Positions 27,012 to 39,217 of a stretch of 64,000 nt of DNA are shown piece after piece. Under the pieces are notes generated by a model. That model was not told the DNA's origin, searched no databases, and saw only the letters and a list, made by a program, of their open reading frames with translations. This DNA is from Stenotrophomonas sp. 704A1. Its GTDB lineage: Bacteria; Pseudomonadota; Gammaproteobacteria; Xanthomonadales; Xanthomonadaceae. How positions within the stretch are numbered: the stretch's first letter is position 1; each line of letters opens with the position of its first letter. The translations under genes were made by a program, and so were the position numbers. The stretch is from contig NZ_CP130831.1 in NCBI RefSeq assembly GCF_030549525.1, positions 62,001 through 126,000 of the forward strand. The letters run 5' to 3'.

Positions 27012-27797
27012 ATGAATGCAAACCCTGCCCTCCTCGCCGCCGCTCTGCTCGGCGGCCTCGCCTGGACCGCACCGGCATTGGCCGACGAACCGGCGGTGGC
27101 GGTGACCACCGACGCCGAACCGCAGCAGGAGGCGGATGCGGTACCGCTGTCACCTGCGTGGGAACACCGGGTGCCGACCAGCACCCGGCTGCAGACCAAT
27201 GCCGATGGCCAGCCGGTCGGCGACCGCACGCTGCGCTTGGTGCAGCGCTCCACCACCGGCAAGGTCGTTGCAGCACAGGCCGCGGTTTCGCTGTTCTCCG
27301 GTGTCATCGGCGGCAGCGGCTTCAGGAAGGATCAGTTGAAGGGCAGCCGCGTGGAGACCGTGCCGAACCCGGCCTTCAGCGCGATGGAGCAGCAGGCGCG
27401 GGCAGCCCTGGCGGCGTACTTCAGCGCCCATCCCGGCGCCATTCCCGAACAGGAGCGGCCGGTGCAGGTCACCGTGGGCGACTTTACCCTGATCTACAAG
27501 GAACTCGGCAACGCCGGGACCGAGTACGAACTGCGGCAGGACGTGGACCTGGGCTTTCCCTACCGGCGCAAGCTGCCGACCATGCGCCTGACCGGTGGTG
27601 AGGGCGCGCATTGCCGTGTCGCCGAACCGGTTTCGGCGTCGCTGGATGCGTGGCAGGCCGACGACTACGCACTGGCCCGGCAGACCGCCGAGCGTTACGC
27701 CGAAGCGTGCGTGGCCAGCTTCGCCGCGACCCTGCCGACCCTGTTCCCGGACCGCACCCCGGCGCCGCCCGCACTGCCCGCTGGACAGGAGGGCTAG
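27012..27797 (+). CDS. Secreted protein of unknown function
   Basis: A 261-residue exported protein; ATG 27012 begins a signal peptide ending PALA-D. I do not recognise a family. Visible features: an acidic N-terminal stretch, a region VVAAQAAVSLFSGVIGGSGFRKDQLKG near residue 80 with a hydrophobic glycine-rich patch, a long central helix (FSAMEQQARAALAAYFSAHPG), and a C-terminal part with two Cys (HCRVAEP and EACVASF) that could pair. It ends 9 bp before mutM. The 228-bp gap upstream (26784-27011) shows no clear gene or repeat. Confidence 0.7.
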   Translation: MNANPALLAAALLGGLAWTAPALADEPAVAVTTDAEPQQEADAVPLSPAWEHRVPTSTRLQTNADGQPVGDRTLRLVQRSTTGKVVAAQAAVSLFSGVIGGSGFRKDQLKGSRVETVPNPAFSAMEQQARAALAAYFSAHPGAIPEQERPVQVTVGDFTLIYKELGNAGTEYELRQDVDLGFPYRRKLPTMRLTGGEGAHCRVAEPVSASLDAWQADDYALARQTAERYAEACVASFAATLPTLFPDRTPAPPALPAGQEG

Positions 27798-27806
27798 AAT
27801 CGCCGC

Positions 27807-28619
27807 ATGCCCGAACTGCCCGAAGTCGAAACCACCCGTCGTGGCCTGGCGCCGCACCTCGAAGGCCGCCGCGTACACGGGGTGATCCTGCGCCGTGCCG
27901 ACCTGCGCTGGCCGATTCCACCGGAAGTGGCCGGGCAGCTGCCTGGCCAGCGCATCGACGCGGTGCGCCGCCGTGCCAAGTACCTGCTGCTGGATACCAC
28001 CGCAGGCAGCGCCGTGCTGCACCTGGGCATGTCCGGCAGCCTGCGCGTGCTGCCGGGGGATACGCCACTGCGCAGCCACGACCATGTGGACATCAGCCTG
28101 GACAACGGCCGCCTGCTGCGGTTCAACGATCCACGCCGCTTCGGCAGCCTGCTGTGGCAGCCGGCCGGCGAGGTCCATCCGCTGCTGCAGGGGCTGGGCC
28201 CGGAACCGCTGGACGATGCCTTCGACGGGGACTATCTGTTTGCCCGCAGCCGCGGCCGCAGCGCGCCGGTGAAGACCTTCCTGATGGACCAGGCAGTGGT
28301 GGTGGGGGTGGGCAACATCTACGCCGCCGAAAGCCTGTTCAAGGCCGGCATCAGTCCCCTGCGCGAAGCCGGCAAGGTCTCGCGTGCGCGCTATCAGCGG
28401 CTGGCCACGGCGGTGAAGGAAACCCTGGGTTACGCCATCACCCGTGGCGGCACCACCCTGCGCGATTTCATCAGCCCCGATGGCGCACCCGGTTACTTCG
28501 AGCAGGAGCTGCTGGTCTATGGCCGCGACGGTCTGCCGTGCCCGACCTGCGGCCGCGCGCTGAAACACGCCACCATCGGCCAGCGCGCGAGCGTCTGGTG
28601 CAGCCACTGCCAGCGCTGA
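27807..28619 (+). CDS. mutM: Formamidopyrimidine-DNA glycosylase
   Basis: MutM (Fpg) removes 8-oxoguanine and other oxidised purines and cuts the abasic site, protecting the genome from oxidative mutation. The 270-residue protein starts MPELPEVET; after Met removal Pro1 is the Schiff-base nucleophile and Glu2 the acid. The helix-two-turn-helix segment [11 protein letters not shown] and the C-terminal zinc finger CPTCGRAL...CSHC complete the family. It is followed after 68 bp by the ECF sigma factor gene. Confidence 0.97.
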   Translation: MPELPEVETTRRGLAPHLEGRRVHGVILRRADLRWPIPPEVAGQLPGQRIDAVRRRAKYLLLDTTAGSAVLHLGMSGSLRVLPGDTPLRSHDHVDISLDNGRLLRFNDPRRFGSLLWQPAGEVHPLLQGLGPEPLDDAFDGDYLFARSRGRSAPVKTFLMDQAVVVGVGNIYAAESLFKAGISPLREAGKVSRARYQRLATAVKETLGYAITRGGTTLRDFISPDGAPGYFEQELLVYGRDGLPCPTCGRALKHATIGQRASVWCSHCQR

Positions 28620-28687
28620 ACGTCTTCATGCGCTGCACACGGGCGGCGCTATAGTCCAGCCAGCATCCGCTGCGGGGGACGTGGGCG

Positions 28688-29254
28688 ATGGATGAAGGAC
28701 CGGATATCACCGTCTGGCTGGACGCCGCGCGCAGTGGTGACCGCGCTGCGCTCGACCGCGTTCTCACCACGCTGTACCAGGAACTGCACAGCATGGCCCG
28801 GCGCCAGCTGGCCGGCCAGCAGGGCCGCACCCTGGATGCGACCTCGCTGGTGCACGAGTCCTACCTGAAGCTGCTGGGCAGCCGTGGCGCGGCGCGCTTT
28901 GAAGACCGCGCGCACTTCTTCGCCTACGCCGCCTCGGCCATGCGCAGCGTGGTGGTCGACTACGCGCGCAACCGGCTCGCACGCAAGCGCGGTGGCGATC
29001 TCAAGCGGGTGGCCGAGATTCCCGAGAACAGCAGCAGCGGCGTGCGCCTGGACGAAGATCTGCTGGCGCTGGACGTGGCGCTGGAGCGCCTGCAGGCCCT
29101 CGACGCGCACCTGGCCCGGGTGGTGGAACTGCGCTATTTCGCCGGCCTGTCCGAACTGGAGATCGCCGAGCTGAGCCAGCGTTCGGAACGCAGCATCCGC
29201 CGTGACTGGCAGAAGGCACGGCTGTTCCTGCTGGCTGCGATGCGCAGCGACTAG
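28688..29254 (+). CDS. ECF-type sigma factor paired with a Ser/Thr kinase
   Basis: A 188-residue ECF sigma factor. Region 2 (about 12-100) contains LYQELHSMARRQL, TSLVHESYLKLLG and a -10-binding HFFAYAASAMRSVVVDYAR helix. Region 4 (about 125-185) contains VVELRYFAGLSELEIAELSQRSERSIRRDW. No anti-sigma gene is present; instead a transmembrane Ser/Thr kinase gene follows after 18 bp. Such pairs (ECF43 group; EcfK-PknS in Xanthomonas, EcfP-PknT in Vibrio) are switched on by phosphorylation of a Thr in region 2. Thr52 in DATSLVHE is the matching candidate here. GGGGGA precedes ATG 28688. Target promoters are unknown. Confidence 0.93.
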   Translation: MDEGPDITVWLDAARSGDRAALDRVLTTLYQELHSMARRQLAGQQGRTLDATSLVHESYLKLLGSRGAARFEDRAHFFAYAASAMRSVVVDYARNRLARKRGGDLKRVAEIPENSSSGVRLDEDLLALDVALERLQALDAHLARVVELRYFAGLSELEIAELSQRSERSIRRDWQKARLFLLAAMRSD

Positions 29255-29272
29255 CCGACGCCGAGCACTGCC

Positions 29273-31750
<2,478 letters not shown>

Positions 31751-31798
31751 CGTTTGTCTGCCTATGATGGCCGACCTTCCTTCTGCTCCCGCGCCTGC

Positions 31799-33403
31799 AT
31801 GCAACGACGCGACTTCCTCCGCAATGCTTCCCTGGCCCTGGCCGCGTTCGGCCTTCCTTCGCTGCCGGCCTGCGCGGCCGGCAACAGCGGGCAGCTGGGG
31901 CTGCGCCGCCTCGGCCAGCCGCAGCCCTTCGATTTCGCCACCCTGAAGGGCCAGGCGCGCGCGCTGGCGCAGGCGCCCTACAAGAGCCACAAGCGGGTGC
32001 TGCCCGGCCGCCTGGAAGCCCTGGACTGGGACCAGTACCAGTCGATCGGCTACCGCCAGGACCATGCGCTGTGGGCCGACCAGCCTGGCAGGTTCCAGGC
32101 CAAGTTCTTCCACCTGGGCCTGTACTTCCATTCGCCGGTGCGGATGTTCGATGTGGTCGACGGCAAGGCGCAGGAACTGGCCTACGACGGCGCCGCGTTC
32201 AACTACGGCAAGAGTGGCCTGAAGAACGGGGAGCTGCCGGCCGACCTCGGTTTTGCCGGGTTCCGCCTCAACACCCGCAAGGATACCGACCGCGACTTCG
32301 CTGCGTTCCTCGGTGCCAGTTACTTCCGCGCGGTGGGCAAGGAAGGCCAGTACGGACAGTCCGCGCGCGGCCTGGCCATCGATACCGGCATGGGCAAGCC
32401 GGAAGAATTCCCCGATTTCATCGCCTACTACCTGGAACAGCCGGCCGCCGATTCGGACACGATCATCGTCTATGCGCTGCTGGATTCGCCCAGCGTGGCC
32501 GGCGCCTACCGCTTCGCGATCACCAACGGCGATGTGCTGCTGATGGACATCGACAGTGCGCTGTATCCGCGCGCGACCATCGAGCGACTGGGCATCGCGC
32601 CGTGCACCAGCATGTACCAGGTGGGCGAGAACGATCGCCGCATGGGCTGGGACTGGCGCCCGGAAATCCACGATACCGATGGCCTGTCCCTGTGGACCGG
32701 CGCCGGCGAGTGGATCTGGCGGCCGCTGTGCAACCCGCGCAACCTGCGCTTCAACATGTTCGTCGATCGCAACCCGCGCGGCTTCGGCCTGCTGCAGCGT
32801 GACCGCAACTTCGACCACTACCAGGATGACGGCGTGTTCTACGAGAAGCGCCCGTGCCTGTGGGTGGAGCCCAAGGGCGAGTGGGGCGAAGGTTCGGTGC
32901 AGCTGGTGGAGATTCCCACCGTCGATGAAACCTTCGACAACATCGTGGCGTTCTGGAACCCGAAGGCAAAGCCGCAGCCGGGGCAGGAACTGCTGGTCGG
33001 CTATCGCCTGTACTGGGGCGCGCAGCCGCCGGCGCATACGCCGCTGGCCCATTGCGTGGCCAGCCGGACCGGCCTGGGCGGCGTGATCGGCAAGAAGCGC
33101 GAGTACTTCTCCTGGCGCTTCGCGGTCGACTTCGAAGGCGGCGAGCTGGCCAGCCTGATCGACAAGGGCGACGTGGAAGCGGTGGTCGAGGCCAGCCGCG
33201 GCCGGGTCGAGATCGTGTCGGCGCGGCCGTTGCGCGAGATCAAGGGCTATCGCGCGATGTTCGACCTGGTGCCGCCGGAGGGCAGCACCGAGCAGATCGA
33301 CATCCGCCTGTTCCTGCGCAGTGGCGGCAGGACCCTTACGGAAACCTGGCTGTACCAGTACACCCCGCCGCCGGCGGGTGCGCCGGAGCGCACGCTGTAC
33401 TAA
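31799..33403 (+). CDS. opgD: Glucan biosynthesis protein D, Tat-exported
   Basis: A 534-residue periplasmic protein of the OpgD/MdoD family, which shapes the glucose backbone of osmoregulated periplasmic glucans. ATG 31799 gives a Tat signal (QRRDFLRNASLALAAFG) ending near CAAG; an upstream in-frame codon overlapping the kinase 3' end was rejected. The body carries the MdoG/MdoD core: PYKSHKRVLPG, YGQSARGLAIDTG, and later FNMFVDRNPRGFGLLQRDR and YEKRPCLWVEP. It is 48 bp after the kinase gene and may be in the same transcript. No opgH is adjacent. Confidence 0.93.
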   Translation: MQRRDFLRNASLALAAFGLPSLPACAAGNSGQLGLRRLGQPQPFDFATLKGQARALAQAPYKSHKRVLPGRLEALDWDQYQSIGYRQDHALWADQPGRFQAKFFHLGLYFHSPVRMFDVVDGKAQELAYDGAAFNYGKSGLKNGELPADLGFAGFRLNTRKDTDRDFAAFLGASYFRAVGKEGQYGQSARGLAIDTGMGKPEEFPDFIAYYLEQPAADSDTIIVYALLDSPSVAGAYRFAITNGDVLLMDIDSALYPRATIERLGIAPCTSMYQVGENDRRMGWDWRPEIHDTDGLSLWTGAGEWIWRPLCNPRNLRFNMFVDRNPRGFGLLQRDRNFDHYQDDGVFYEKRPCLWVEPKGEWGEGSVQLVEIPTVDETFDNIVAFWNPKAKPQPGQELLVGYRLYWGAQPPAHTPLAHCVASRTGLGGVIGKKREYFSWRFAVDFEGGELASLIDKGDVEAVVEASRGRVEIVSARPLREIKGYRAMFDLVPPEGSTEQIDIRLFLRSGGRTLTETWLYQYTPPPAGAPERTLY

Positions 33404-33418
33404 GAGGGGGGTGGTGGG

Positions 33419-33747
33419 TTTGCAGGGCTTGCAGCCCTGCACCTACTGACGTCAACGTCAACGTCAAAAGCGGGCATTCCGTGGGTTGGCGGGGTGGGTC
33501 CGGTGGCGGGAGACGCCGTAAACCCGTCCATGGGGGCTTGGCCGCGGCATCCATGCCGCGGACACTCCCGCCACCGGACCCACCCCGCCTTCGACAGATT
33601 TCTGCGATCTGTCGGAATTTCATTCGATATCTGACAGATGTGTCGACCAAGATCGACACCTACTAACAGCCGCCCCGCCATCCCACAGAATGCAGGCCTC
33701 TGACGTTGCCGTTGCTTCTGCAGGTGCAGGGCTGCAAGCCCTGCAAA
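33419..33747. repeat. Nested inverted-repeat element between opgD and tdk
   Basis: This 354-bp gene-free gap (33404-33757) between convergent opgD and tdk is almost entirely palindromic. Perfect 26-bp outer arms lie at 33419-33444 and 33722-33747, each itself containing a GCAGGGCTTGCAGCCCTGC hairpin. Perfect 25-bp inner arms lie at 33488-33512 and 33565-33589. At the centre is a CCGCGGCAT/ATGCCGCGG hairpin (33542-33561). On the right side are CGACAGAT/ATCTGTCG (33592-33614) and GTGTCGA/TCGACAC (33640-33659). No open frame of note and no transposase are present. It looks like a composite of family-specific intergenic repeats or a miniature mobile element; the layered symmetry suggests insertion of one palindrome into another. 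Confidence 0.75.
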
Positions 33748-33757
33748 AGAACCCCCC

Positions 33758-34378
33758 TTACAGCGGCAGGGGCGCCTGCGCCGGATCGATCCGGCCTTCG
33801 CCGCGGGTGATCTTCTTGAACTCCGCGCGGCTGACCGAGACGTAGCGCTCGTTGCCGCCGATCTCCACCTGCGGGCCGTCCTGTACCGCGCGGCCATGCT
33901 CGTCCACGCGCACGGTCATCGTCGCCTTCTTGCCGCTGTGGCAGATGGTCTTGATCTCCTGCATCTCGTCGGCCCAGGCCAGCAGGTACTGGCTGCCTTC
34001 GAACAGCTCGCCGCGGAAATCGGTGCGCAGGCCGTAGCACAGCACCGGAATGCGCAGCTGGTCGACCACCTCACTGAGCTGCCAGACCTGGGCACGGCTG
34101 AGGAACTGCGCCTCGTCCACCAGCACGCAGCCCAGCGGACCGTTGGCCTGCAGGTCGTCGGCCACCCACTGCTGCAGGTCGGTATCGCGTTCAAAGGCCA
34201 TGCCGTCGGCGCGCAGGCCGATCCGCGAGGCGACCACGCCGGCGCCGGCCCGGTCGTCCAGGCGCGGGGTGAGGATGGCCACCCGCATGCCGCGCTCGCG
34301 GTAGTTGTGCGCGCTCTGCAGCAGGGTGGTGGTCTTGCCGGCGTTCATCGCCGAATAGTAGAAATAGAGCTTGGCCAT
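33758..34378 (-). CDS. tdk: Thymidine kinase (type II) with degenerate zinc site
   Basis: A 206-residue thymidine salvage kinase that makes dTMP from thymidine. ATG 34378 gives the family N-terminus [20 protein letters not shown] with the P-loop. VLVDEAQFL, the catalytic acidic/base segment, and the substrate lasso [11 protein letters not shown] follow. In E. coli the lasso is held by a zinc bound near TICHCG and VCRKHY. Here those segments read TICHSG and VSRAEF, so most of the expected metal ligands are replaced. The enzyme may be stable without zinc. Convergent with opgD across a palindromic element and divergent from rep. Confidence 0.93.
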   Translation of the reverse strand: MAKLYFYYSAMNAGKTTTLLQSAHNYRERGMRVAILTPRLDDRAGAGVVASRIGLRADGMAFERDTDLQQWVADDLQANGPLGCVLVDEAQFLSRAQVWQLSEVVDQLRIPVLCYGLRTDFRGELFEGSQYLLAWADEMQEIKTICHSGKKATMTVRVDEHGRAVQDGPQVEIGGNERYVSVSRAEFKKITRGEGRIDPAQAPLPL

Positions 34379-34479
34379 CGGCCGATTGTACGCCGCCGCC
34401 GCAGGCGGCCGGCGCCGTTCAGCAACCCCACCGGCGGCGGGCTGTGGCCGCCACCATCGCCCGCTACAATCCCCACCCA

Positions 34480-36456
34480 ATGCACGGTCTCAATCCCCCC
34501 CAAGCCGCCGCCGTCCTGCACATCGAAGGACCGTTGCTGGTGCTCGCCGGCGCCGGCAGCGGCAAGACGCGCGTGATCGTCGAGAAGATCGCGCACCTGA
34601 TCGGCTGTGGCCGTTATCCGGCCCGCCGCATCGCCGCGATCACCTTCACCAACAAGTCGGCCAAGGAAATGCGCGAGCGCGTGGCCAAGCGCCTGCGTGA
34701 GCAGGACGCCGACGAGGTGACCATCTGCACCTTCCACGCGCTGGGCCTGAAGTTCCTGCAGATCGAGCACGCGGCGGTGGGCCTGAAGCGTGGATTCTCG
34801 ATCTTCGACGCCGACGATGCCGCTGCGCAGATCAAGGACCTGATGCACGGGGCCAAGCCCGACGACATCGAGGACATGAAGAACCTGGTGTCGCGCGCGA
34901 AGAACGCCGGCCTGTCGCCCGAACAGGCGATGGCCGCCGCACGCAGCAACCGCGAGAAGGAAGCGGCCAGCGTCTACGAGCGCTACCAGCTGAGGCTGAC
35001 CGCGTTCAATGCGGTCGACTTCGATGACCTGATCCGTCTGCCGGTGCAGATCCTGGAAGAGAATCCGGACATCGCCCTGGCCTGGCGCGAGCGCATCGGC
35101 TACCTGCTGGTGGACGAATGCCAGGACACCAACGACGCGCAGTACCGGCTGCTCAAGCAGCTGGCCGGTGAGAAGGGCAACTTCACCTGCGTCGGCGACG
35201 ATGACCAGTCGATCTACGCCTGGCGTGGCGCCAATCCCGAAAACCTGCAGCAGATGGGGCGCGATTACCCCATGCTGGAAATCATCAAGCTGGAGCAGAA
35301 CTACCGCTGCTCCAACCGCGTGCTGCGCGCCGCCAACGCGCTGATCGCCAACAATCCGCATGAGCACCTGAAGAAGCTGTGGAGCGACCAGGCCGATGGC
35401 GAGCGCATCCGCGTGTGGGAGTGCCGCAACAGCGAGCACGAAGCGGAGAAGGTCGCCGCCGAAATCGCCTTCGTGGCGCAGTCGCGCAACGTGCCGTGGA
35501 GTGATTTCTGCATCCTGTTCCGCGGCAACTTCCAGTCGCGTCCGCTGGAAAAGGCGATGCAGCTGCTGCGCATTCCCTACCACCTGACCGGCGGCACCAT
35601 GTTCCTGGAGCGCCAGGAAGTGAAGGACACCCTGGCCTGGCTGCGGCTGCTGGTGAACCCGGACGACGACACCGCGTTCATGCGTGCGGTGCAATCGCCC
35701 AAGCGCGACGTCGGCGCAGGCACGCTGGCCAGGCTGGCCGAACTGGCGCAGGAAAAGGACATGCCGATGGCGCAGGCTGCCGAGGCGATCGGCGCGCTGC
35801 AGCAGCTGCCGCCGCGCGCGGCCAACAGCCTGGCGCGCTTCACCGACATCCTGCGCGACCTGCGCGCACAGACCCGGCAGGTCAGCTCCGGTGACATGAT
35901 CCGCAAGGTCGCCAAGGAATCCGGATTGTTGAGTGAACTGCGCCAGCAGGCCAAGGAGGAGGCCAGCTACCAGCGCCGTGCCAACAACATCGAGGAACTG
36001 GCGCAGTGGTTCGAGGGTGGCCCGCGCGGTGCCACCGCCGCCGATCTGGCCGGGCAGCTGGCGCTGTTGTCACGCAGCGACAAGGACGAGGGCGGCAACC
36101 AGGTGCGCATGATGACCATGCACGCCTCCAAGGGCCTCGAATTCCCGTACGTGTTCATCGTCGGCTGCGAAGACGGCGTGCTGCCACACCAGGTCAGTCT
36201 GGACGAGGGCAATCTGCAGGAAGAGCGGCGCCTGCTGTACGTGGGCATCACCCGCGCCAAGATCCAGCTGTGGATGAGCTACAGCAAGCTCACCCGCAAG
36301 TTCGGCGAGCACGTGCGGCTGAAGCCGAGCCGGTTCTTCGACGAGATTCCGGCCGAGGAGATCCAGCGCGATGGCGCCGACCCGGTGGCGGATGCGGCGC
36401 GGAAGAAGGAGCGCGCGACGGCGGGGTTGGCCGCGATCGAGGCGCTGTTCGATTGA
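34480..36456 (+). CDS. rep: ATP-dependent DNA helicase Rep
   Basis: A 658-residue superfamily 1A 3'-5' helicase that helps replication forks pass protein barriers. ATG 34480 gives [14 protein letters not shown], matching Rep starts. Motifs in order: Q-motif LNPPQ, Walker [10 protein letters not shown], Ia [64 protein letters not shown] and [15 protein letters not shown]. Length agrees with E. coli Rep (about 673). The C-terminus lacks the long basic tail of UvrD. It stands alone between tdk and the DUF3592 genes. Confidence 0.95.
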   Translation: MHGLNPPQAAAVLHIEGPLLVLAGAGSGKTRVIVEKIAHLIGCGRYPARRIAAITFTNKSAKEMRERVAKRLREQDADEVTICTFHALGLKFLQIEHAAVGLKRGFSIFDADDAAAQIKDLMHGAKPDDIEDMKNLVSRAKNAGLSPEQAMAAARSNREKEAASVYERYQLRLTAFNAVDFDDLIRLPVQILEENPDIALAWRERIGYLLVDECQDTNDAQYRLLKQLAGEKGNFTCVGDDDQSIYAWRGANPENLQQMGRDYPMLEIIKLEQNYRCSNRVLRAANALIANNPHEHLKKLWSDQADGERIRVWECRNSEHEAEKVAAEIAFVAQSRNVPWSDFCILFRGNFQSRPLEKAMQLLRIPYHLTGGTMFLERQEVKDTLAWLRLLVNPDDDTAFMRAVQSPKRDVGAGTLARLAELAQEKDMPMAQAAEAIGALQQLPPRAANSLARFTDILRDLRAQTRQVSSGDMIRKVAKESGLLSELRQQAKEEASYQRRANNIEELAQWFEGGPRGATAADLAGQLALLSRSDKDEGGNQVRMMTMHASKGLEFPYVFIVGCEDGVLPHQVSLDEGNLQEERRLLYVGITRAKIQLWMSYSKLTRKFGEHVRLKPSRFFDEIPAEEIQRDGADPVADAARKKERATAGLAAIEALFD

Positions 36457-36539
36457 GGATCGAAAAGCCACTAAAGTGGTATTCCAATCCGTCCGATTGA
36501 CGCTTCTGGCCTTGAGCCTGCATCGGGTTAAGGCCTAGT

Positions 36540-37304
36540 GTGAGCGCACCCGAAGTGCGCGCCGTGTCTTTCATCGTGTCCAACGATATCCCTGCTGTTC
36601 TCACCCGTACCTTCCTCGGGCTGGGCCTGGTCCTGCTTGTTTCAGCGCTTCTGGCCTACGTTGGGGCCAGGCGCTTCCTCGATGCGGCGGTCATTGCCGA
36701 TGGCAGGATCACCCATGTGGATGCCGTCAGCGTTGATCGCGGTGGTTCGCGCACTTCAGGGGTGAAGTTCCTGTACTGGGTGGACTTCACTACCAGCAGC
36801 GGGCAAGTGATGCGGTTCTTCGCAGGTCGTACCCGCCATCGTGCCTACATGACGGGCGATCATGTAGATGTGCTGTACCTGCCGGACCGCCCGGACAAGG
36901 CCCTGGTGCGTTCGCTCTCATCACCCTGGGGCCTGAGCGTCATACTGGGAGTGACCGGCGGCCCATTCTTGCTGGGGGTGGGACTTCTGCACCTGCCGCA
37001 GGCGGCGAGGGCATGGCGGCGCAGGCAGCTCCTTCGCCACGGGACACGGGTGCAAGCCAAGGTCCGGGCGATCAAGCGCGATCGCGGAGTATTCTCGGGG
37101 GGAAGGCATCCGTTCGTCATCGTCTGCGCCTGGCGCGATCCTGAAACCACTCGATGGCATGTCTTCCACAGTGCGTATCTCTGGGCCGATCCCCGTGCAC
37201 AGGTGAGTGGGCGTGAACTGGATGTCCATGTCATGCCGGGCAATCCGCGCTACTACCATGTCGATATTTCCTTCATTCGATCAGCGCCGGCACCGGCACG
37301 CTGA
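36540..37304 (+). CDS. DUF3592-like membrane protein (paralogue 1)
   Basis: A 254-residue membrane protein starting at GTG 36540, with AAGG about 5 bp upstream. A transmembrane helix at about 22-42 is followed by a soluble beta-rich DUF3592-like region: DGRITHVDAVSVDRGGSRT, then VDFTTSSGQVMRFF and VDVLYLPDRPDKALVRS. A second helix at about 140-160 and a further charged C-terminal beta domain follow. DUF3592 proteins are of unknown function. A second, shorter gene of the same design begins 21 bp later, so the two are likely a duplicated operon. Confidence 0.72.
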   Translation: MSAPEVRAVSFIVSNDIPAVLTRTFLGLGLVLLVSALLAYVGARRFLDAAVIADGRITHVDAVSVDRGGSRTSGVKFLYWVDFTTSSGQVMRFFAGRTRHRAYMTGDHVDVLYLPDRPDKALVRSLSSPWGLSVILGVTGGPFLLGVGLLHLPQAARAWRRRQLLRHGTRVQAKVRAIKRDRGVFSGGRHPFVIVCAWRDPETTRWHVFHSAYLWADPRAQVSGRELDVHVMPGNPRYYHVDISFIRSAPAPAR

Positions 37305-37325
37305 TCGATCAACCCGGCCAGCACC

Positions 37326-37811
37326 ATGCCCACCCTCCTCAGATGTTTTTTGCTGTTTTTCTTTGCCGTGGGCCTGCTGATCCTTCTGGCCGCCGCCTGG
37401 CTGTTCGTGGACGTCCAGCGTTTCGCGCGCAAGGCCGTTTCCGTAACCGGAACGGTGGTGGCCGTCCAGGCAGAGGATGCCCGGTCGGAAATGGAGGGGA
37501 TGCCCGCACGTGACATCACCCTGCATCGCCCGGTGGTGAGGTTCCAGACCGCACAGGGGCAGATGATTCAGTTCACCGCGTCCTTTGCTACCGGGGCACC
37601 ACTGTACGTGGTCGGCGAACAGGTACAGGTGCTATATCCCGGCGACATGCCTTCCAAGGCTCGTATCCAGCACCCGGGATTGCGCTGGGGCGCACCGCTG
37701 CTGTTGGCGCTGATGGGCATGGGGTTCTGCCTGATCGCCGCATGCGTCCATCGCCTGTGCGTGCGCTACTGGCCGATCCTGTTCGGCCAGCGTGACGGGG
37801 CATGTGGCTAG
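37326..37811 (+). CDS. DUF3592-like membrane protein (paralogue 2)
   Basis: A 161-residue protein with a helix at about 8-30, a DUF3592-like loop (VTGTVVAVQAEDARSEMEG, then VVRFQTAQGQMIQF, VGEQVQVLYPGDMPSKA) and a second helix near 122-142. It matches the first half of the upstream protein in layout, including the VDVLYLP-like VQVLYPG strand. Both probably sit in the inner membrane with the loop outside. Role unknown. Lower G+C third positions and weaker Shine-Dalgarno than neighbouring genes are noticeable by eye. Confidence 0.7.
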   Translation: MPTLLRCFLLFFFAVGLLILLAAAWLFVDVQRFARKAVSVTGTVVAVQAEDARSEMEGMPARDITLHRPVVRFQTAQGQMIQFTASFATGAPLYVVGEQVQVLYPGDMPSKARIQHPGLRWGAPLLLALMGMGFCLIAACVHRLCVRYWPILFGQRDGACG

Positions 37812-37902
37812 GCTGGGCATCGTAGTGGCCCACTTGGCCTGAGCGTGCCGCACGGCGGGCGCTGGCGTTGCAAAATCGAGGTATTCCTTCCGGAGCCCAC
37901 CC

Positions 37903-38427
37903 ATGCATCCCATCGAAAGCGAACGCCTGCGGCTGCGCCGCCTGGAACCAGACCGCGATGCGGCACCGATGCTGGCACTGCTGAATGATCCCGGCTTCGT
38001 CCGCTTCATCGGCGATCGCAATGTGCGCAGCGAGGAACAGGCGCGCGAGTACATCGCCCTGCGCGTGCTGCCCGCTTATGCGCTGAATGGCTTCGGCATG
38101 TATGCCATCGAACGGCTGGCCGATGGCGAATGGCTGGGCAATGCCGGGCTGGTGCGGCGTGACGGCCTGCCCGGGCCGGACATCGGCTATGCGGTGCTGT
38201 CGGCGTTCGCAGGGCAGGGCTATGCCGGTGAAGCGGCGCGGGCGGTGTTCCAGCACGCGCGCGGCACGCTGGGCCTGCAGGACCTGTATGGCATCACCGA
38301 CCTGGGCAACGCGGTGTCCGGCAGGATCCTGCTGGGCCTGGGCATGCAGGAACGGGGCGTCATCCAGCTGCCGGGCATCGAAACCCCCAGCCGGCTGTAT
38401 GCCACGCCGGGTGCGGCGCAGGTCTGA
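37903..38427 (+). CDS. GNAT acetyltransferase (RimJ/RimL-like)
   Basis: A 174-residue N-acetyltransferase using acetyl-CoA. It opens with the RimJ/RimL-like IESERLRLRRLEPDRD, has the conserved ND-PGFVRFIGDR segment near residue 26, and the acetyl-CoA-binding motif A around AFAGQGYAGEAARAV (near 108). The typical Asn-x-x-S in LGNAVSGRILLGLGM follows. The acceptor (a ribosomal N-terminus, an antibiotic or a small amine) cannot be told. A REP-like hairpin separates it from the convergent yceH gene. Confidence 0.9.
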   Translation: MHPIESERLRLRRLEPDRDAAPMLALLNDPGFVRFIGDRNVRSEEQAREYIALRVLPAYALNGFGMYAIERLADGEWLGNAGLVRRDGLPGPDIGYAVLSAFAGQGYAGEAARAVFQHARGTLGLQDLYGITDLGNAVSGRILLGLGMQERGVIQLPGIETPSRLYATPGAAQV

Positions 38428-38435
38428 ACGCGGCC

Positions 38436-38458
38436 GGTGCCGACCAGCGGCCGGCACC
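38436..38458. terminator. Hairpin between convergent acetyltransferase and yceH genes
   Basis: GGTGCCG (38436-38442) pairs with CGGCACC (38452-38458); the loop region ACCAGCGGC extends to a GCCGGCCGCTGG-like REP core. It lies between two convergent stops and could serve both. Confidence 0.45.
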
Positions 38459-38465
38459 CGCGCCT

Positions 38466-39116
38466 TCAGCCACGCAGCTCGGCCAGCTGCGCCTGCAGCT
38501 CGGCCACCGCCACTTCCAGCTGCGCCACGCGCTCGGCCAGGCCGGGGGCGGCGGCGTCGCTGCCGCCGCCACTGCTGGCGAACTTCGCCGCCAGCGCCGC
38601 ACCGTCCACTTCACCGCACAGCAGGTGCATGTAGCGGTCTTCGCGCTGGCCGCTGGCGCGCGGCAGCACCACCAGCAGCGCGCGCTGCTGCAGGCGCTCG
38701 ATGGCGTGGCGGGCTTCGTCGGCATCGGTGAAACGGTGCAGGCGCTCGCTGCGGGTGACCAGTTCGCCCAGCGTCTGCGGCCCGCGCAGCAGCAGCAGCG
38801 CCAGCAGCACGGTCTGCTGCCGGGTCAGGTCCAGCGCCGCCTGCAGGCGGTGCTCATAGCGGTCCGCGCGCGAGGAGAAATGCTGGCGGGCCAGGCCCAT
38901 CGTCTCCAGCTGGCGCAGGGCGTGCTGCACGCTGCCGGCATCGACATTCATCACCGGCTCGCGGGCGGTCTTCTGGTTGGCGGCCGACTGCGCGGCGTTG
39001 ACCGTCAGCGGGTAGGTGTCCGGGGTGGTCGCCTCCTTTTCCACCAGGCAGCCCAGCAGGCGGGCCTGCACGGCGTCGAGCAGGGGGACGTCGGGGGTCT
39101 GGCTGGAATCGGTCAT
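38466..39116 (-). CDS. yceH: YceH (DUF480) protein
   Basis: A 216-residue cytosolic protein with the DUF480 winged-helix pair: [29 protein letters not shown], then [10 protein letters not shown] and, in the second wing, [22 protein letters not shown]. The C-terminal 35 residues form a short coiled coil ([19 protein letters not shown]). Widely conserved in gammaproteobacteria with no settled function; two winged helices suggest nucleic-acid binding. It is convergent with the acetyltransferase and divergent from the e(P4) phosphatase gene. Confidence 0.92.
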   Translation of the reverse strand: MTDSSQTPDVPLLDAVQARLLGCLVEKEATTPDTYPLTVNAAQSAANQKTAREPVMNVDAGSVQHALRQLETMGLARQHFSSRADRYEHRLQAALDLTRQQTVLLALLLLRGPQTLGELVTRSERLHRFTDADEARHAIERLQQRALLVVLPRASGQREDRYMHLLCGEVDGAALAAKFASSGGGSDAAAPGLAERVAQLEVAVAELQAQLAELRG

Positions 39117-39217
39117 GGCGGCCTCCGGATGGGCAACGGGTCAACCGCCAAGCATAGCCGTCCCAGGGCGGTCTTTGCCGGTAAAATGCGCCGGTATATC
39201 TGATTGCCGGTGAATCC

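Noticed and set aside
33419..33747. Insertion sequence or CRISPR array
   Set aside because: There is no transposase frame and the repeats are inverted and nested, not direct with regular spacers.
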